A stretch of 6,500 nt of DNA from Clostridia bacterium. Its GTDB lineage: Bacteria; Bacillota_A; Clostridia; Peptostreptococcales; JAAYPU01. The stretch spans positions 1 to 6,500 of the forward strand of contig JAKSCF010000336.1 in assembly GCA_022360735.1 (NCBI GenBank), given 5' to 3'. The position numbers were made by a program, and so were the translations under genes. This document shows, piece by piece, positions 3,515-6,500 of the stretch. The notes under the pieces were generated by a model that saw only the letters and a program-made list of their open reading frames with translations, had not been told where the DNA came from and did not search any database. Numbering within the stretch: the stretch's first letter is position 1; the number at the start of each line of letters is the position of its first letter.

Positions 3515-6500
3515 ATGGAAACAATAAAAATTGGATCTACTGTACCTGTTGTAAAACCACTGCAAAATTTGCTTACAAGGCTAGGACTATATCAACACAG
3601 TATTGATGGTATATATGGATTTTTTACAGAAAAAGCTATCATTGCTTATCAAGAATCTAAGCATTTAAAATCAGATGGCATAGTAGGTCCTATTACATGG
3701 AAATCTTTTGATGATCCATCCAACCCATATATACCTTATACGATAAGATCAGGAGATACGTTACGTGAAATCAGTAAAAAATATTCAACCACTGTTAACG
3801 AAATAGTATTAACGAATCCTGAAGTCAATTTAGAAAGTTTAATTCCAAATGAAATCATTATTATTCCCCTTAAAACCATTGATTTGGATACTATTAAAAT
3901 AAATGTTTCAGATACCATTGAAACCGATCAAGAAAATATCATGCAAGGTTTAGAAAATCCTATTATTTGTGAATTACCCTTAGTCTCAATTTTATTACCT
4001 GTATACAACCATGCCCATTTTTTAAAACAAACCATTGGCTCTGTACAAAATCAATCGTATACCAACTGGGAATTAATTATTATAGATGATGGTTCTACTG
4101 ATGATACGCCAGAGGTTTTAAAACAATATGAAACGGATTATAGAATTCAGATATATCACCAGCCCAACCAAAAAGTGCCTCGAACCCTTACTCATCTGCA
4201 CACTTTGGTTAAAGGCCAGCTGATTACATGGATTTCATCTGATAATTATATGGCCCCCACTATGCTTGAAGAATTGGTCAAATATCTGATTCAATATCCG
4301 GATATCTCTATGGTTTATGCAGACCCGGCACTTATTAAAGAAAATGGAGAATATCTGCATGAAAATGGGTATCGAGATCAAAACAGAGACCGGGAAAGAC
4401 CCTATATATTGCGACTACCTCAAGACACAGAATCTTTAGGATCTGAGTTTGATAATTATATAAATGCTTGTTTTTTATACAAAAGAGATGAAGCCGTTGC
4501 TATGGCAGGTCATTATTTTGAAGATTTAAACGGAATGGAAGATTATGATTTTTGGTTGAGACTTATTAAAGGTGGTAAGATACACCATATCAATAATCAA
4601 AAACCTTTGTATTACTATAGGGTTCATGACAAATCACTGAGTAACCAGATACAGGAAAAACATCTTAGTGATTATCAAGAGCGGAGTGAAAAGCTGTTGG
4701 CTTTAGACAAACAACGCACAGAATACGCCAGTAAGCCATGGATGGTTAAAATGAGTCGAAAAGCAAAAAGATATTTAAAACAACATCCTAAACTTTTTAA
4801 ATTTTTAAATCAATATAAATGGCAAGTAACCGATAAAAAAATTCATTTTGTCTGCCCTAACGAAACCGTAAGCCTTAAAGACGGCCAATGCTTTGTAAGA
4901 TTATATCAGGATCGCTTTGATCTATATAAATACAAAGACTATGATTACCAGCTCATTGCATCCATTGAATTTGGTAATGAAATGGATGCATTAGCTCTGA
5001 AAGCGCGATACACCCATACCGATAATCCTTTTTGGGAGTTTCCATCCTCTTATAAAAAGAAAATCATTGGGATACATCTGCCTCTTTCTTATATAGATGT
5101 TGACAAAACCATTAAAATAATGAAAATATATGAGGATTATTTCTTTATTTTAACCGATACACTTGAAAACTCAAGCGTCAAAAATGCAAAGCTTATTACA
5201 GAAGCCGTTACCAACTGTGCATTTATTGGAATGAAAGAAATGGGTAAGGATTATTGGATGTACAGCGGTTTAGATTGTATGTTGGTTCCTCCCTTGCTGG
5301 AATCAAGCCATTGTTATTCGATTATTAATAAAAGCTGTTTGTTAAGCTGGTCAATAGGAAAATGGTTATTAATACCTTCTGACTTGCAGGATGGAAAAGT
5401 TTTACCTTTTGTCTATGCTTATGATTCCAATTTTTATTTTCCTGATGTTTCTAAGTTTAATAATCCTGTTCATCATAAAGAAGTGCTCAATCGATATTTA
5501 GAAAGCCATTCTTATACCGGCAGAATAAAAAAACTATTCTCGTTATGTAATTTAGCTACACAAGATAAAGCCGTCAAACGACCTAATTTTTCTTTTGATA
5601 TACACAAAGAAGATGTTCTACCGGTTAAAAGTGAGCCGGCCTTATCTCGTGATTTAACTTTTAAAGGATGGATTGGGCTATGCATCGACGCTTTAGACGA
5701 AGGCGGATCAGAACAAGTGGTTGCTTTTTTAGCTAAAGCCTTTAGAAGCAGAGGTATAAATGTAAAAATCTTATGTACACAAAGGGATGGAAGTATTGCC
5801 AATTATTTAGTGCAGCAAAACTTTGATGTTCGTATATATCATGGTGATTCTGAAGTCTTTAGAAAAGATCTTATTCAAGACCCGCCATTAATTGTAAATA
5901 CCCATAATACAAAGCATTTTTTAGATATATTATTGGATTTGAATATTCCTATTGTAGAATCTATTGAAGATATGTACATCTATTTTTCTGAGGAAGATTG
6001 GCAAGAAGAAAAGATCAGGAGCAGATGTTTTAATCAAGTCATTGCAGCATCAAACTATGTTAAAACATATTATTTGATGAAAAATGATGCGGTTTCAGAG
6101 CAGCAGATTGTTTTAATTGAAAACGCAGGAGATCCGTCAAGATGCAGTGGCCGAGAAAGAATTTTTACTCGAAATTTTTTAAATATCGGTTCTAATGATT
6201 TTGTTTTTTTATCCATTGCCTCAATAGATGGCAGAAAAAATCAATTGGGTATGATGACGGCTTATGATTCTTTTTATAATCATTATAGTAAAGATTCCAA
6301 ATTTATTTTTTCAGGTCATATTTTTGATCCCAATTACTACTATGAGATGTTAGCCTATAGAGAAAATTTAAATTCTAAAAATAATATTTTGATTTTGCCA
6401 TATGCTAATGATAAGCCGGGAATGGATGTGGGCAGTTTGTATCAAGCTTCAGATTTATTTGTTTTAGACTCATATTTTGAAGGATGGAGTACGACGGCTA
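3515..6500 (+). CDS. Multidomain glycosyltransferase: PG-binding + LysM + GT2 + unassigned region + GT4 (partial, C-terminus missing)
   Basis: One uninterrupted frame of 995 codons runs from ATG 3515 off the right edge. Domain order: a peptidoglycan-binding-1-like domain (about 8-66; DGIYG 31-35, DGIVGP 54-59, W62); LysM (75-118; YTIRSGDTL and ending IPNEIIIIP); a GT2 glycosyltransferase (about 155-385; VSILLPVYN, IIIDDGSTDDT with D191/D192, WISSDN at 239-244 in the metal-site position, MEDYDFWLRL at 341-350); about 300 residues with no recognised family (roughly 400-700); then a GT4-like GT-B enzyme (from about 716; DEGGSEQVV 728-736, SIDGRKNQ around K908, and SYFEGW with E989, the first Glu of the usual E-x7-E motif). 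The second Glu and the end of the domain are outside the window. No signal peptide or membrane helix is seen, so the catalytic domains should be cytoplasmic and would use nucleotide sugars. It is transcribed away from the nucleotidyltransferase gene. The likely role is assembly of a surface or spore-associated glycan; donor, acceptor and linkage are unknown. Confidence 0.88.
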   Translation, partial: METIKIGSTVPVVKPLQNLLTRLGLYQHSIDGIYGFFTEKAIIAYQESKHLKSDGIVGPITWKSFDDPSNPYIPYTIRSGDTLREISKKYSTTVNEIVLTNPEVNLESLIPNEIIIIPLKTIDLDTIKINVSDTIETDQENIMQGLENPIICELPLVSILLPVYNHAHFLKQTIGSVQNQSYTNWELIIIDDGSTDDTPEVLKQYETDYRIQIYHQPNQKVPRTLTHLHTLVKGQLITWISSDNYMAPTMLEELVKYLIQYPDISMVYADPALIKENGEYLHENGYRDQNRDRERPYILRLPQDTESLGSEFDNYINACFLYKRDEAVAMAGHYFEDLNGMEDYDFWLRLIKGGKIHHINNQKPLYYYRVHDKSLSNQIQEKHLSDYQERSEKLLALDKQRTEYASKPWMVKMSRKAKRYLKQHPKLFKFLNQYKWQVTDKKIHFVCPNETVSLKDGQCFVRLYQDRFDLYKYKDYDYQLIASIEFGNEMDALALKARYTHTDNPFWEFPSSYKKKIIGIHLPLSYIDVDKTIKIMKIYEDYFFILTDTLENSSVKNAKLITEAVTNCAFIGMKEMGKDYWMYSGLDCMLVPPLLESSHCYSIINKSCLLSWSIGKWLLIPSDLQDGKVLPFVYAYDSNFYFPDVSKFNNPVHHKEVLNRYLESHSYTGRIKKLFSLCNLATQDKAVKRPNFSFDIHKEDVLPVKSEPALSRDLTFKGWIGLCIDALDEGGSEQVVAFLAKAFRSRGINVKILCTQRDGSIANYLVQQNFDVRIYHGDSEVFRKDLIQDPPLIVNTHNTKHFLDILLDLNIPIVESIEDMYIYFSEEDWQEEKIRSRCFNQVIAASNYVKTYYLMKNDAVSEQQIVLIENAGDPSRCSGRERIFTRNFLNIGSNDFVFLSIASIDGRKNQLGMMTAYDSFYNHYSKDSKFIFSGHIFDPNYYYEMLAYRENLNSKNNILILPYANDKPGMDVGSLYQASDLFVLDSYFEGWSTTA

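Noticed and set aside
3736..3918. Minus-strand open frame of 60 codons
   Set aside because: It lies wholly opposite the LysM-coding part of the rightward gene and shows no recognisable protein features.
3860..3980. Possible artificial fusion or frameshift between the LysM and GT2 domains
   Set aside because: I translated the stretch codon by codon; the frame is continuous with no stop, and no separate start with a ribosome binding site was evident for the GT2 part, so a true fusion is the simpler reading.
5512..5802. Minus-strand open frame of 96 codons
   Set aside because: It is antisense to the region joining the unassigned part and the GT4 domain; its composition looks like a complement of coding DNA and no family is recognisable.

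Overview
The window looks like part of a surface-glycan or glycoprotein-glycosylation locus from a low-G+C, Gram-positive-type bacterium, most likely a member of the Bacillota (Clostridia or a relative). The reasons are AT-rich coding DNA, strong AAGGAGG/GGGGTGA-type ribosome binding sites, TTG starts, and a peptidoglycan-binding plus LysM domain pair typical of spore-forming Bacillota. The taxonomic call is inference. No rRNA, tRNA, transposase or CRISPR array was seen.

Layout: two divergent transcription units flank a 129-bp spacer (3386-3514). Leftward, in order of transcription, lie (i) a 250-residue sugar-1-phosphate nucleotidyltransferase that best resembles glucose-1-phosphate cytidylyltransferase (3385-2633), (ii) a protein of about 800 residues with two tandem copies of a GT-A type glycosyltransferase domain behind a basic N-terminus and a repetitive Pro/Val/Asp linker (2455-53), and (iii) the first 13 codons of a Rossmann-fold NAD-dependent epimerase/dehydratase (39-1) that runs off the left edge. 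Rightward, one very long frame (3515 to beyond 6500, 995 codons visible, no stop) fuses a peptidoglycan-binding domain, a LysM domain, a GT2 glycosyltransferase, an unassigned region of about 300 residues, and a GT4-like glycosyltransferase cut by the window edge.

How they may work together: the nucleotidyltransferase would activate a hexose (probably as CDP-glucose), the dehydratase/epimerase would modify the nucleotide sugar, and up to four glycosyltransferase domains in two proteins would transfer sugars to an acceptor. The N-terminal wall-binding modules, with no visible signal peptide, suggest enzymes held near peptidoglycan or its precursors, perhaps on the mother-cell side of a developing spore. 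That last point is a hypothesis.

Non-coding structure: the divergent spacer holds a perfect 19-bp palindrome just upstream of the rightward gene, and the spacer between the two large leftward genes holds a 10-bp-stem hairpin. Both contain the hexamer CCTAGG, which I found nowhere else in the window. The most unusual items are the wall-binding/double-glycosyltransferase fusion, its unassigned middle region, and the in-frame, GC-rich 39-nt repeats in the tandem glycosyltransferase.
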